DNA of 10,831 bases from Ruminococcaceae bacterium UBA6392 (lineage in GTDB: Bacteria; Bacillota; Clostridia; Oscillospirales; Acutalibacteraceae): positions 1,082 to 11,912 of the forward strand of contig DJQG01000103.1 in NCBI GenBank assembly GCA_002438685.1, written 5' to 3'. A program made the translations under genes and the position numbers. Each line of letters begins with the position of its first letter. Position 1 is the first letter of the stretch. The notes under the pieces were generated by a model that made no database searches, was not told the DNA's origin, and saw only the letters and a list, made by a program, of their open reading frames with translations. This document shows positions 1 to 7,188 of this stretch, piece by piece.

Positions 1-106
1 ACATGTTCAGCACTTGCGAGACCCCTTTTGCGGAAGGGGCGAACGCATGGGGCGTCGGGGACGTAAGCTGCGGGTTGATACATGTTCAGCACTTGCGAGA
101 CCCCTT
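1..106. repeat. Two copies of a 27-bp direct repeat, 79-bp period
   Basis: Bases 1-27 and 80-106 are identical (beginning ACATGTTCAGCACTTGCGAG, ending ACCCCTT) and diverge at the next base. The period is 79 bp, and the left copy touches the window edge, so more copies may lie outside. The left copy runs into a perfect 6-bp hairpin (CCCCTT at 22-27, AAGGGG at 34-39). The right copy lacks that arm and leads to a terminator. A period of 79 is not a multiple of three, which argues against coding. I do not recognise the repeat family. Confidence 0.75.
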
Positions 107-120
107 CTTTTTATAAATAT

Positions 121-152
121 AACCGCCAAGCGAAAGCAAGGCGGTTTTTTTT
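121..152 (+). terminator. Intrinsic terminator, T-run on the plus strand
   Basis: A 7-bp stem AACCGCC (121-127) pairs with GGCGGTT (140-146). The 12-nt loop contains a small GC-GAAA-GC inner hairpin. The stem is followed by eight T in total on the plus strand. It would end transcription entering from the left. On the minus strand the same hairpin is followed by the U-rich TTATATTTAT, so it may also stop the minus-strand operon whose last gene ends at 166, but less strongly. Confidence 0.8.
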
Positions 153-165
153 CATATTAACAGCG

Positions 166-999
166 TCAGGCACTTATGAATTCATAAATATCTCTTGCTG
201 CGATTACTTTATATTTCCCGGTAAACACATGAGGCTGACCGTTATATATTATCATTCGGCAATGATTTTCGTCAATGCTGTTATAATAGCCGCAAAGCTC
301 TCTTGAGTATTTATCCGGCACCACCTTATCGCTGTCGCCCTGAAGAAGCAAAACGGGATTTTTATATCCGTTTACATCATATTCAGCACCGATCTTATAA
401 GCCTGTTCGTTAAGGAATATAGCCGGATACTGCAATATTATACCCTTTATATCGTCTGTATGGGTAACCGCACAGGTTGCAACGGTAACCCCGCCCATGC
501 TGCTTCCAAGCAAATAAATATTATCTTTATCGACAAAATCCTCAGACTTGATTTTCTCTATTACCGCATTCAGATCTTCAACCTGCAAAAGCACTTTCTT
601 TATATAAGCGCCATTGTCGCTCATATCGGTTCCTTTAAACCATCCGGTTCCTTTAGATCCTGTACTTTTTGAAGTCCAGCCGTAAAAATCAAAGGTATAA
701 CAGGCTATTCCGCTTCCGGCAAGACTTTTGAGCGTTGTCATATCCGATTTATAATTGCTGTTTGCGCCGTGAGCATAAATGACAGTCTTGAATTTCTGCC
801 CACTCTCGCCGACGGGAATGAGGGCTTTTCCGTAAAGGCTTATGCCGTTATATTCAACGGAAATTTCCTCCGTCCTGTATTTGTATTCCTTTTCGCCAAC
901 TGATTTCGGTATGCCGATATAGTGATAAAGGCAAATTCCCGCGACTATCGCCAAAACAGCGACAACGCAGACGGCTGTCACTAATATTTTAAACTTCAT
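166..999 (-). CDS. Membrane-anchored alpha/beta hydrolase (esterase-like)
   Basis: A 277-residue serine hydrolase and the last gene of the minus-strand operon. One hydrophobic segment (about 5-25) would act as an uncleaved anchor with the catalytic domain outside. The alpha/beta hydrolase fold shows the oxyanion-type HGAN motif (77-80), the nucleophile elbow GSSMGG (165-170, Ser167), the acid Asp224 in GDSDKVV and the base His257 in GQPHVF, so the triad is intact. It starts 12 nt after the stop of the upstream hydrolase, to which it is clearly related (shared DLNAVIE and VDK.NI stretches before the elbow). A GGAG site precedes the ATG at 999. Such enzymes are usually carboxylesterases, including acetyl or feruloyl esterases of plant polysaccharides. 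Here the substrate is inferred only from the GH43 and transporter neighbours. A lipase or peptidase-like role is possible. Confidence 0.93.
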   Translation of the reverse strand: MKFKILVTAVCVVAVLAIVAGICLYHYIGIPKSVGEKEYKYRTEEISVEYNGISLYGKALIPVGESGQKFKTVIYAHGANSNYKSDMTTLKSLAGSGIACYTFDFYGWTSKSTGSKGTGWFKGTDMSDNGAYIKKVLLQVEDLNAVIEKIKSEDFVDKDNIYLLGSSMGGVTVATCAVTHTDDIKGIILQYPAIFLNEQAYKIGAEYDVNGYKNPVLLLQGDSDKVVPDKYSRELCGYYNSIDENHCRMIIYNGQPHVFTGKYKVIAARDIYEFISA

Positions 1000-1011
1000 G
1001 GCTTTACTCCG

Positions 1012-1926
1012 TTATTTAATATTTCCATTTATAAAATCATACGCGTACTTCACGGCTTTCTCGGAATCCACGGAATTAAATCCGTGACCTGCGTTTTCAA
1101 ATTTAATCAGCTCGGAATTCTCATAAACCCGATTTGCTTTTTCGGAGTAGCTGTAATCAACCGTTTTGTCTGCCGTCCCGTGCATAATCAAAACCGGATT
1201 TTTGAACCGCGCTATTTCCTCATATATATCAATTCCGAGGATATCCTCATAGTATTTTTTGCCGATCGTCATACCCATGAAGGCTCTGCCGCTGTTCGGT
1301 ATATCATCTGCGCAATGAAATTTTTTGTTCGCATCCTCAACGATACAGAAAGCCGGATAATACAGACCGATGCCGTTTATATCGTCCCTTTCTGCCGCTG
1401 CCAACGCCGAAACGCATCCGCCCTGACTCTCACCGATGAGAAAGATATTGTTTTTGTCGACCCAATCCCAATTTTTGACCTGTTCTATAACCGCATTCAG
1501 GTCACCTTTTTCAGTTATGACGGACATATCTTTGCTTTCACCGTCACTTTTGCTTTTGGTTCCGCCGCCGCAAAAATCGAACGCATAGACTGATATTCCG
1601 CTTGAGGCAAGCGACTTCGCGATGAATTTGTTATATATGCTGCTTCCGTTATAACCGTGAGACAGAATGGCTATCGGCTGATTTTCATCGTCTGATTCGG
1701 CTTTATACAATGTCCCGAATATGTTCTCAGCGCCATTTTTCAGCCATATATCTTCAACCGTATATTCTTTCTTTTCCTCCGCCAAGCAGATTGGCTTTTT
1801 GTTATATTTTATAAACGCAAACGGTCCCCAGCCGATGGCTGCACCCGTTGCAACAAGCCCTATCAAGACGGCAACGGCAAGAAACACAATTATGACTATC
1901 AACGCTTTTACTATTTTTCCGCCCAT
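1012..1926 (-). CDS. Membrane-anchored alpha/beta hydrolase, cinnamoyl-esterase-like
   Basis: A 304-residue serine hydrolase with an N-terminal hydrophobic anchor (about 7-32) ending in the motif TGAAIGWGPF. The fold core shows SHGYNG (89-94), the nucleophile elbow GESQGG (165-170, Ser167), the acid Asp253 in HGTADKTV and the base His281 in AGHGF. The layout resembles bacterial cinnamoyl/feruloyl esterases, which act on ester-linked phenolic or acyl groups of plant cell wall. That assignment comes from motif style only. The ATG at 1926 lies 3 nt after the TGA of the SGNH gene, and the ribosome site AGGTGA overlaps that stop, so the two are probably translationally coupled. The protein is a paralogue of the downstream hydrolase, and its anchor closely matches that of the upstream SGNH protein. 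Confidence 0.93.
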   Translation of the reverse strand: MGGKIVKALIVIIVFLAVAVLIGLVATGAAIGWGPFAFIKYNKKPICLAEEKKEYTVEDIWLKNGAENIFGTLYKAESDDENQPIAILSHGYNGSSIYNKFIAKSLASSGISVYAFDFCGGGTKSKSDGESKDMSVITEKGDLNAVIEQVKNWDWVDKNNIFLIGESQGGCVSALAAAERDDINGIGLYYPAFCIVEDANKKFHCADDIPNSGRAFMGMTIGKKYYEDILGIDIYEEIARFKNPVLIMHGTADKTVDYSYSEKANRVYENSELIKFENAGHGFNSVDSEKAVKYAYDFINGNIK

Positions 1927-1929
1927 ATT

Positions 1930-2679
1930 TCACCTCAAAACATCCTCAATTCCGTTTTTCTCGATCACTCTGTCGAGTATCGGCCTTATGTATTCATCGC
2001 GCCATTTGAGCTGACCTGCGTGGTTCAGATGAATACCGTCTTTGATGAACAAATCGGTTCTGTACTCGCCGTCTTTATATGTCATATCTTCCGCATTTAC
2101 AAAATACATATAATATTTTGTGCTGCAATACTTTTCCAATTCATCGTTTATCATCCGAGTAATTTCCGTATACTCACTTCTTCCCGGCAGGAGAAGTCCG
2201 CTCATCACAACAAATTTTGCGTCTGGCAATCTGCGGTGAAACTCATCAAACATCTGTGCTTTATATTCCATACAAGCTTTCACTTTTTCTTCATCAGTTC
2301 CGGAAAGCGAGACATAATCGTTTGAACCGGTTTGGAAAAAGACGATTTTGGGATTATACGGATACAAAAGCTTGTCGGCATATTTGACAAGAAATTTATC
2401 CGTACTTCCGCCGAAGGCATGATTCTGCACTTTATATTCGCTGAGGTCATTCTCCATCTCAGCCCACAGCCTGAAATTCGACGCGCCGTAGAAAATTATC
2501 TCGCCCTGTCTTTCTTCGGCATCATATTTTTCTGCTATCGGATCAACTTCACTGTCCCAGTTATACAGCGAAGAAAACGGACCCCAGCCTATCTTTGCAC
2601 CGGTAATTATCAAGCCCAAAAGACAGGCGACAAACAGTGCCGCAACAACAGCGATAACTATTTTTACACACTTTTTCAT
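1930..2679 (-). CDS. Membrane-anchored SGNH/GDSL-family hydrolase
   Basis: A 249-residue SGNH hydrolase, counted from the ATG at 2679. The frame is open upstream to an ATG at 2766, but the inner start is chosen because AAGGAG lies 7 nt before it and a hydrophobic anchor (about 6-27) follows at once. The longer start would overlap the GH43 gene by over 80 nt and put a charged segment first. All SGNH blocks are visible: block I FYGAS with Ser67, block II FGGS with Gly90, block III GSND with Asn120, and block V DGIHLNHAG with Asp214 and His217. These enzymes are mostly acetylesterases or lipases, and an anchored one next to GH43 suggests deacetylation of surface oligosaccharides (inference). The anchor ends in TGAKIGWGPF, nearly the same as in the next gene although the catalytic domains are unrelated. 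Confidence 0.92.
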   Translation of the reverse strand: MKKCVKIVIAVVAALFVACLLGLIITGAKIGWGPFSSLYNWDSEVDPIAEKYDAEERQGEIIFYGASNFRLWAEMENDLSEYKVQNHAFGGSTDKFLVKYADKLLYPYNPKIVFFQTGSNDYVSLSGTDEEKVKACMEYKAQMFDEFHRRLPDAKFVVMSGLLLPGRSEYTEITRMINDELEKYCSTKYYMYFVNAEDMTYKDGEYRTDLFIKDGIHLNHAGQLKWRDEYIRPILDRVIEKNGIEDVLR

Positions 2680-2683
2680 AACG

Positions 2684-4162
2684 TCACTCCTTAAATTCAA
2701 TTGTATATAAATCGAATGTGCCTTTACCCGAAAAGTTAATTGACAGCGTTTGACTGTTCGCGTCATGAACCTTATATTGCATAATTATTTTGCTTCTGCC
2801 GCATGGGGTTATCGCCGCAGACGCTATTGGAATACGGTTGGCGAAAACAACGATTTTTCCGTCAGCGCGCGAATCAATATCAAGGATAATCTCGCCGATA
2901 TCACTTACTAAGTCAAACCATTTGTAACAGACAGCGGTTCTGCGGTCAATATCCGCAATATATCTTTCGCCGCGGCAGTTGGTGATTTTCGGAATATTTC
3001 CGTTGTATCGCCTGTTGGATATATGCGGCATTCTGCCGTTTGTTATATTGCAAGCAATAACTGCCGGATATATCCCGCTCGCCGGCAAAGGCTTTGCTTC
3101 AAGTCCGCTGCTGCTGATTTCAACCTGGCAGATGCTTGAATCCTCATTAATTTTTATCGGCTCGGCACAAGCCTGTCTGCTGTAATCGCTCGCATGAGTC
3201 AATCTGTGATAAAAAACATACCATCTGCCGTTTATGAATTCGATGCTGCCATGTGTTGTGCCGGTCACATTGAGACGGTCTTTTTCTTTGCGGCCGTCAA
3301 ATCCGACATCACCTGTTGAGACAATAGTTCCGCCGTATTCAAAGTTCCTGTCAGGCTCTTTGCTCACCGCATAGCAAAGCTCGTGATTTTTCTGAGAGGA
3401 ATATATAAAATAGTACATTCCGTTTATTTTCCGAATAGATGAACCCTCAAAAAAGGCATGGTTTACAAACGATGTTCCCTTGGTTTTTTCCGGTATAATT
3501 CTGACTGCGTCCGACTCGACCGTCTGCATATCATCGCATAGCGTCACCATATTTGCGCCCCAGACGCCGGGCTCGGCTGTTATCTCCGCCCTGCTTTTGC
3601 CATAGGTTTTTCCAAGAGCCGCCGAAGCGATTCTGCGCACAAATCGAGGCAGGCACACACCCATAGGCATTGAAGTTCCGTAATAAAGACGGATAACTCC
3701 GCCATCGTTTATGACTGCGGGATCAAAGCAAACATATTTATTAAACGGTGTTCCGTCACGATTTTTAACATATCCGAGATATTCATATTTTCCGTCCGGC
3801 TTATCGCATACTGCGACGCTGACGGGACCGTTATATCCGCCGCTTCCCTTTTCTCCGGCAAGGCAGTAGTAGAGATAATATTTTCCGTCGTTGCCGCGGA
3901 CAACATCGGGTGCGTACATATACGGTCTTTCGTTTGTGTAAAGTGCATCCTGCTTGGAGCAATAATTTATGCCATTGCTGCTCCAGTTACTCAGATCGTC
4001 TATCGGCGCGGAAAAGAATTCATAGTCAAGCTCACAAAAAGTATTGCCGCCTTCTCTGTCATGGCTGCCGAACAAATATACCCTACCGTTAAAAACGTGC
4101 GGCTCGCCGTCGGGAATATATTTGTCGAGCGGCAAGATCGGATTATATGCATATTTCTTCAT
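2684..4162 (-). CDS. Glycoside hydrolase family 43-type enzyme with C-terminal beta-rich domain
   Basis: A 492-residue protein and the first gene of the minus-strand operon. GH43 enzymes are five-bladed propellers cleaving arabinofuranosides, xylosides or galactosides with inversion. By eye, the three acidic positions are the base Asp18 in IPDGEPHVF, the pKa-modulating Asp147 in CFDPAV and the acid Glu239 in FFEGSS. The repeated blade pattern is clear (NGRVYLFGS, GKYYLYYC, NGMYYFIYSS, NGRWYVFYH), and His304 in THGS matches the conserved axial His. Residues about 395-492 form a separate beta-rich tail that could be a CBM6-like carbohydrate-binding domain (tentative). There is no signal peptide or membrane span, so it should act in the cytoplasm on imported oligosaccharides, unlike the anchored hydrolases that follow. 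A weak GGTGGTGA ribosome site precedes the ATG. Substrate and subfamily are not readable here. Confidence 0.9.
   Translation of the reverse strand: MKKYAYNPILPLDKYIPDGEPHVFNGRVYLFGSHDREGGNTFCELDYEFFSAPIDDLSNWSSNGINYCSKQDALYTNERPYMYAPDVVRGNDGKYYLYYCLAGEKGSGGYNGPVSVAVCDKPDGKYEYLGYVKNRDGTPFNKYVCFDPAVINDGGVIRLYYGTSMPMGVCLPRFVRRIASAALGKTYGKSRAEITAEPGVWGANMVTLCDDMQTVESDAVRIIPEKTKGTSFVNHAFFEGSSIRKINGMYYFIYSSQKNHELCYAVSKEPDRNFEYGGTIVSTGDVGFDGRKEKDRLNVTGTTHGSIEFINGRWYVFYHRLTHASDYSRQACAEPIKINEDSSICQVEISSSGLEAKPLPASGIYPAVIACNITNGRMPHISNRRYNGNIPKITNCRGERYIADIDRRTAVCYKWFDLVSDIGEIILDIDSRADGKIVVFANRIPIASAAITPCGRSKIIMQYKVHDANSQTLSINFSGKGTFDLYTIEFKE
2687..2692 (-). promoter_or_regulatory. Ribosome binding site fixing the SGNH start
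   Basis: AAGGAG on the minus strand lies 7 nt before the ATG at 2679, inside the last codons of the GH43 gene. It supports the 249-residue start over the ATG at 2766 and implies translational coupling. Confidence 0.8.
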
Positions 4163-4198
4163 ACTTTATTCACCACCACAAGTTTCTTATATAACTTA

Positions 4199-4227
4199 AT
4201 TATACAAACACCGTGTCTGATTAACAA
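4199..4227 (-). promoter_or_regulatory. Putative promoter of the GH43 operon
   Basis: On the minus strand, TTGTTA (4227-4222, 4 of 6 to consensus) and a perfect TATAAT (4204-4199) are separated by 17 bp. Transcription would start near 4192, giving a leader of about 30 nt before the ATG at 4162. Confidence 0.65.
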
Positions 4228-4419
4228 TCACCAGTTTGGATATTAATTGATATAAAACCGACATGCAGGTCGTATAACGACGCGATAATACAATTAATTT
4301 TATCTGTTGTTCGAAATCTCGTTCTTTCGGAAAATGTTTTTTTTACTCGCCGCCTGTGATTTTTTGTAAAGTTTTCATATAATTACGCATATAGATTTTA
4401 TCTTTATGTTGAATTTGTA

Positions 4420-4448
4420 TTGCTTTTTGGGTTTTGTTCCCGTATAAT
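4420..4448 (+). promoter_or_regulatory. Putative promoter of the hydrolase-transporter operon
   Basis: TTGCTT (4420-4425, 3 of 6 to consensus) and a perfect TATAAT (4443-4448) are 17 bp apart. Transcription would start near 4455, with a GAGAGGTG ribosome site at 4477-4484, 7 nt before the ATG at 4492. The weak -35 suggests activator help or moderate strength (inference). Confidence 0.55.
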
Positions 4449-4491
4449 GGAGCTTGTTTGACCCGACAGAATATCCGAGAGGTGCCGAATT

Positions 4492-5463
4492 ATGAACACC
4501 GTGATAATAATTCTGCTTGTTGTGCTCGCGGCAGCCGTTGTGCTGCTATTCGCGATATGCGGCTTTCTGTTCAACCAGGTAATATGGTATAAGCCGATAA
4601 AGCTGCCTGCCGCCGCAAAAGGCGAGGTTGAGGACGACTTTGCAAAGGATCATAAAAAAGCCGAAGAAGAGTTCTGGAAAATGCCGTTTGAAAAGCTCAC
4701 TATTTCGGCATCGAACGGCGAAAAAATATATGCGCGTCTGCTCCTGCCCGAGAAGAGCAACGGGCGCATGATAATCGCCTGCCACGGGGCGCACAGCTCC
4801 GGAATATGCGAATTCTGCTTCTCTGCGCCGTACTTTCATCGTATGGGGTATACGATTCTGATGCCCGAGCACCGCGGCTGCGGCGAGAGCGAGGGAAAAT
4901 TCTTAGGCTACGGCACGCACGAATCAAAGGACACTTTTCTTTGGATAGACTGCGCCCGCAAACGATTCCCGGAGCTTGACATATTCCTGCTCGGCGTGTC
5001 GATGGGCGGCGCGACGGTTTTAATGATGAGCGACAAAATAACCGACCCGGCGGTCAAGGGAATTATTGCAGATTGCTCCTACACGAGTGCATGGGATGAA
5101 TTCGCATATCAGCTCAAAAATCCGTTCGGACTCCCGGCGTTTCCCCTGCTGTATATATTCAATCTATATTGCCGCATAATCTGCAAATACAGCCTGCGCG
5201 ACGCGTCGCCGATAAAAGCCGTTCGCGGCGCGAAAGTGCCGATACTTTTTATTCACGGCGCAAAAGACGCGCTCGTGCCCGTAAAGATGCAGAAAGAGCT
5301 GTTTGACGCGTGCCCGACTAAAAAAGAAATGCTGACGGTCGAAAACGCGGTTCACGCACAGAGCTACTATACCGACCCGCGCACATATGAGGCGGCGGCG
5401 GAAAAATTCATAAACGAATGCGAAAACAATGAAAATACATCTATGCCCGGAGGAGGAAAATAG
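4492..5463 (+). CDS. Membrane-anchored alpha/beta hydrolase (S9-like/YqkD-type)
   Basis: A 323-residue serine hydrolase and the first gene of the plus-strand operon. A hydrophobic segment (about 4-25) is followed by an amphipathic linker rich in Lys and Glu (43-62) and then the hydrolase core. Visible motifs are CHGAHSSG (97-104), the EHRGCGESEG loop (126-135), the nucleophile elbow GVSMGG (168-173, Ser170), the acid Asp259 in HGAKDALVP and the base His288 in NAVHAQ. This arrangement is typical of the broad alpha/beta hydrolase group that includes Bacillus YqkD and prolyl-oligopeptidase-like proteins, most of unknown substrate. It differs from the two minus-strand hydrolases in core motifs and has no GWGPF anchor motif. 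Its last codons contain the ribosome site of the transporter gene. Given that partner, an esterase acting on imported or surface glycosides is plausible but unproven. Confidence 0.92.
   Translation: MNTVIIILLVVLAAAVVLLFAICGFLFNQVIWYKPIKLPAAAKGEVEDDFAKDHKKAEEEFWKMPFEKLTISASNGEKIYARLLLPEKSNGRMIIACHGAHSSGICEFCFSAPYFHRMGYTILMPEHRGCGESEGKFLGYGTHESKDTFLWIDCARKRFPELDIFLLGVSMGGATVLMMSDKITDPAVKGIIADCSYTSAWDEFAYQLKNPFGLPAFPLLYIFNLYCRIICKYSLRDASPIKAVRGAKVPILFIHGAKDALVPVKMQKELFDACPTKKEMLTVENAVHAQSYYTDPRTYEAAAEKFINECENNENTSMPGGGK
5449..5456 (+). promoter_or_regulatory. Strong ribosome site deciding a TTG start
   Basis: GGAGGAGG lies 8 nt before TTG at 5465, which is read as the transporter start. The site overlaps the last codons of the hydrolase gene (Gly-Gly-Gly-Lys end), implying coupling. 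The in-frame ATG at 5429 has no such site and would put a non-conserved, charged extension on the transporter. Confidence 0.8.
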
Positions 5464-5464
5464 C

Positions 5465-6937
5465 TTGGCTAACAACGAAAGGCTGAAAGAAAAACGATAT
5501 GTCGGAGTAAAAGAAACGGTTATCTACGGCGTAGCAAACGGCGGTCAGGTCATCGGATATAACATGGTCCGCATGCAGCTGACATTCTTCCTTGTGACCG
5601 TGTTCGGCATACCGAGCACAGCGGTCGCAACGATGATAACCGTCATGGGCATCTGGGATGCACTCAACGACCCGATGATGGGCACGATAGTTGACAAGAC
5701 CCGCACGAATCTCGGAAAACTGCGTCCCTATCTGCTCTTCGTCCCGATACCGCTCGGCATAGCGACTGTCGTGTTCTTCGGCGGTGCGGAATTCCTCGCG
5801 GGAGTTCAGTCAACGACGCTCAAGATAGTCTATATGTGCGTCACATATTTCATCTGGGAGTTCTTCTATACAATAGGCGACATCCCGTTCTGGGGTATGT
5901 CCGCCGCGATATCCCCGAACCCTGTTGACAGATCAAATGTCATAACCTCCGCCCGCTTCATTTCAAGTATTATCGGCGGACTTGTAACGCCGATAATCTC
6001 GCTGTTTATCGACCTTAGCAACAAGGGCGTCATCGGGCTCAATATGCGCCAGCTCTTCCTCGTGATGGGTATTGTCGCGGGTACTGTCGGAATGGGACTC
6101 TTCTCGCTCTCCGGCATCTTCTGCCGCGAGCGCGTGGTTCAGAACTCAGACGAGCCGAAGGTTCTCGACTGCTTCAGATTCCTTTTCAAGAACAAGCCCC
6201 TGCTCCTCATCGTCTGCTCAAATATTCTTGCGACGGTCGGCGGAGTCACGGACACATTCTCGCAGTATTTTTACATATTCTCCCTCGGCGCGGCAAGCTG
6301 GGGCACGATAATCGGAATCCCCGGAGTTATTTCCGGCTTCCTGACATATCTGCTGCTGCCCGCTCTCGAGAGAAGATGGACATCAAAGCAGATTGTCATT
6401 CGCGTAACTATAATCAAAGCCGTCGTCGGAACAGCAACATTCCTCGCGGGCATGAAATTCTACCGCAACCCCGCAGTCATCGTTCCCCTGCTCATGGTTC
6501 AGGGCTTTGTATTCAGCGCGCTGTCGAGCATAAACATGGTCGTACCCACGAAGATGATCGGCGACACGGTCGACTACATGGAGTGGAAAACGGGCGAGAG
6601 AAACGAGGGCATGGCGTTCTCCCTTCTGACATTCATCAGCAAGCTCACCGGCTCGCTCTGCACTTCTATCGCGACGGCGATAATCCCGGTTATCGGTCTT
6701 GTCACCGTTCAGCTCGCGGACAACTCGCTCCAGCTTGTTGAAAATCCGGAGATAAACACCCGCTTCTGGCTCTGGGCGCTTGTGACGATACTGCCGCCCG
6801 TGGTGTCGCTCATCTCGCTCATCCCCTACAGATTCTACGACCTCGAGGGCAAGAAGCTCAAGGACATTCAGGAAGAGATGATTGCTCGCCGCGAGCTCAA
6901 CTCGAAGACGATATCCAAGGCGGAAGGAGAGATATAA
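5465..6937 (+). CDS. GPH-family sugar:cation symporter (MFS)
   Basis: A 490-residue polytopic membrane protein of the glycoside-pentoside-hexuronide:cation symporter family (MelB/XynP type), about the usual length, with roughly twelve hydrophobic segments. Two signatures are clear. The first, WDALNDPMMGTIVDKTRT (64-81) leading into GKLRPYLL, includes Asp65, Asn68 and Asp69 at the positions of the MelB cation site (Asp55, Asn58, Asp59). The second is the cytoplasmic loop DTVDYMEWKTGERNEGM (368-384). It imports a sugar, probably an oligosaccharide or pentoside, with Na+ or H+. Substrate is inferred from the divergent GH43 operon. Start is TTG at 5465 with a strong ribosome site; an upstream in-frame ATG would overlap the hydrolase gene by 35 nt. 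The stop TAA at 6935-6937 abuts the ATG of the next gene with no gap. Confidence 0.93.
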   Translation: MANNERLKEKRYVGVKETVIYGVANGGQVIGYNMVRMQLTFFLVTVFGIPSTAVATMITVMGIWDALNDPMMGTIVDKTRTNLGKLRPYLLFVPIPLGIATVVFFGGAEFLAGVQSTTLKIVYMCVTYFIWEFFYTIGDIPFWGMSAAISPNPVDRSNVITSARFISSIIGGLVTPIISLFIDLSNKGVIGLNMRQLFLVMGIVAGTVGMGLFSLSGIFCRERVVQNSDEPKVLDCFRFLFKNKPLLLIVCSNILATVGGVTDTFSQYFYIFSLGAASWGTIIGIPGVISGFLTYLLLPALERRWTSKQIVIRVTIIKAVVGTATFLAGMKFYRNPAVIVPLLMVQGFVFSALSSINMVVPTKMIGDTVDYMEWKTGERNEGMAFSLLTFISKLTGSLCTSIATAIIPVIGLVTVQLADNSLQLVENPEINTRFWLWALVTILPPVVSLISLIPYRFYDLEGKKLKDIQEEMIARRELNSKTISKAEGEI

Positions 6938-7180
6938 ATGGAACGCAGATGCCCGAAATGCGGCGGAAAGCTCGGCATATTCGACCTAAAGCCCAACTGC
7001 CCCCACTGCGGATGCAGCATCATGTACTACGACATGGACAAACGCCTCGAAGAGGACTCGATAAAAGCCGAGGCGGAATGGCAGAAGCTCGATGAGATAC
7101 TCGACAAGATAACTCCTGCGTTTGTCAAGAGGAAGAGAGCCAAAAGAGAAGAGAAAGAGAGAAAAGAAAAACAAGATTGA
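6938..7180 (+). CDS. Small zinc-ribbon protein
   Basis: An 80-residue protein beginning directly after the transporter stop, with AAGGAGAG (about 6923-6930) as ribosome site inside the transporter end. Residues 5-8 (CPKC) and 21-24 (CPHC) form a four-cysteine zinc ribbon with knuckles 13 residues apart; Cys26 is an extra cysteine. Residues 36-60 are likely helical, and the tail (64-80) is almost entirely Lys, Arg and Glu. No membrane segment. The function is unknown. A zinc ribbon could bind nucleic acid or protein, and its tight position behind the symporter hints at co-production rather than proven partnership. It could also be a shortened relative of larger zinc-ribbon membrane proteins of clostridia, which I cannot check. 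Confidence 0.85.
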   Translation: MERRCPKCGGKLGIFDLKPNCPHCGCSIMYYDMDKRLEEDSIKAEAEWQKLDEILDKITPAFVKRKRAKREEKERKEKQD

Positions 7181-7188
7181 ACTAAGCC

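Larger units (their letters stand above)
4163..4491. other. Divergent intergenic region
   Basis: An AT-rich stretch of 329 bp between two divergent operons, with no convincing gene. It holds one promoter candidate per strand. A small perfect inverted repeat, GTCGT-ATA-ACGAC at 4269-4281, sits upstream of the minus-strand promoter and could be a regulator site. A second, weaker one is CGAAA (4312-4316) with TTTCG (4325-4329). No riboswitch or RNA gene is recognised. It is also where base composition changes between the AT-richer left operon and the GC-richer right side. Confidence 0.6.

Noticed and set aside
1..106. CRISPR array from the two 27-bp repeats
   Set aside because: Only two copies, with a 52-bp gap that contains its own hairpin; no third repeat follows at 159 and no cas gene is present.
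82..306. Plus-strand open frame of 74 codons
   Set aside because: It runs through the terminator hairpin and into the antisense of the hydrolase gene, with no ribosome site or recognisable protein pattern.
1084..1593. Plus-strand open frame of 169 codons
   Set aside because: Antisense to the hydrolase gene, which carries an intact Ser-Asp-His triad; the plus-strand translation is Phe/Cys/Arg-rich with no motif.
2680..2766. Longer N-terminus for the SGNH protein
   Set aside because: It overlaps the GH43 gene, lacks a ribosome site and would place a charged stretch before the membrane anchor.
4312..4329. CGAAA/TTTCG inverted repeat as an operator
   Set aside because: Five-bp arms with an 8-bp spacer are expected by chance in an AT-rich region, and it does not overlap either promoter candidate.
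4378..4383. TATAAT as a second plus-strand promoter
   Set aside because: No acceptable -35 at 16-18 bp; the nearest TTGTAA is only 8 bp away.
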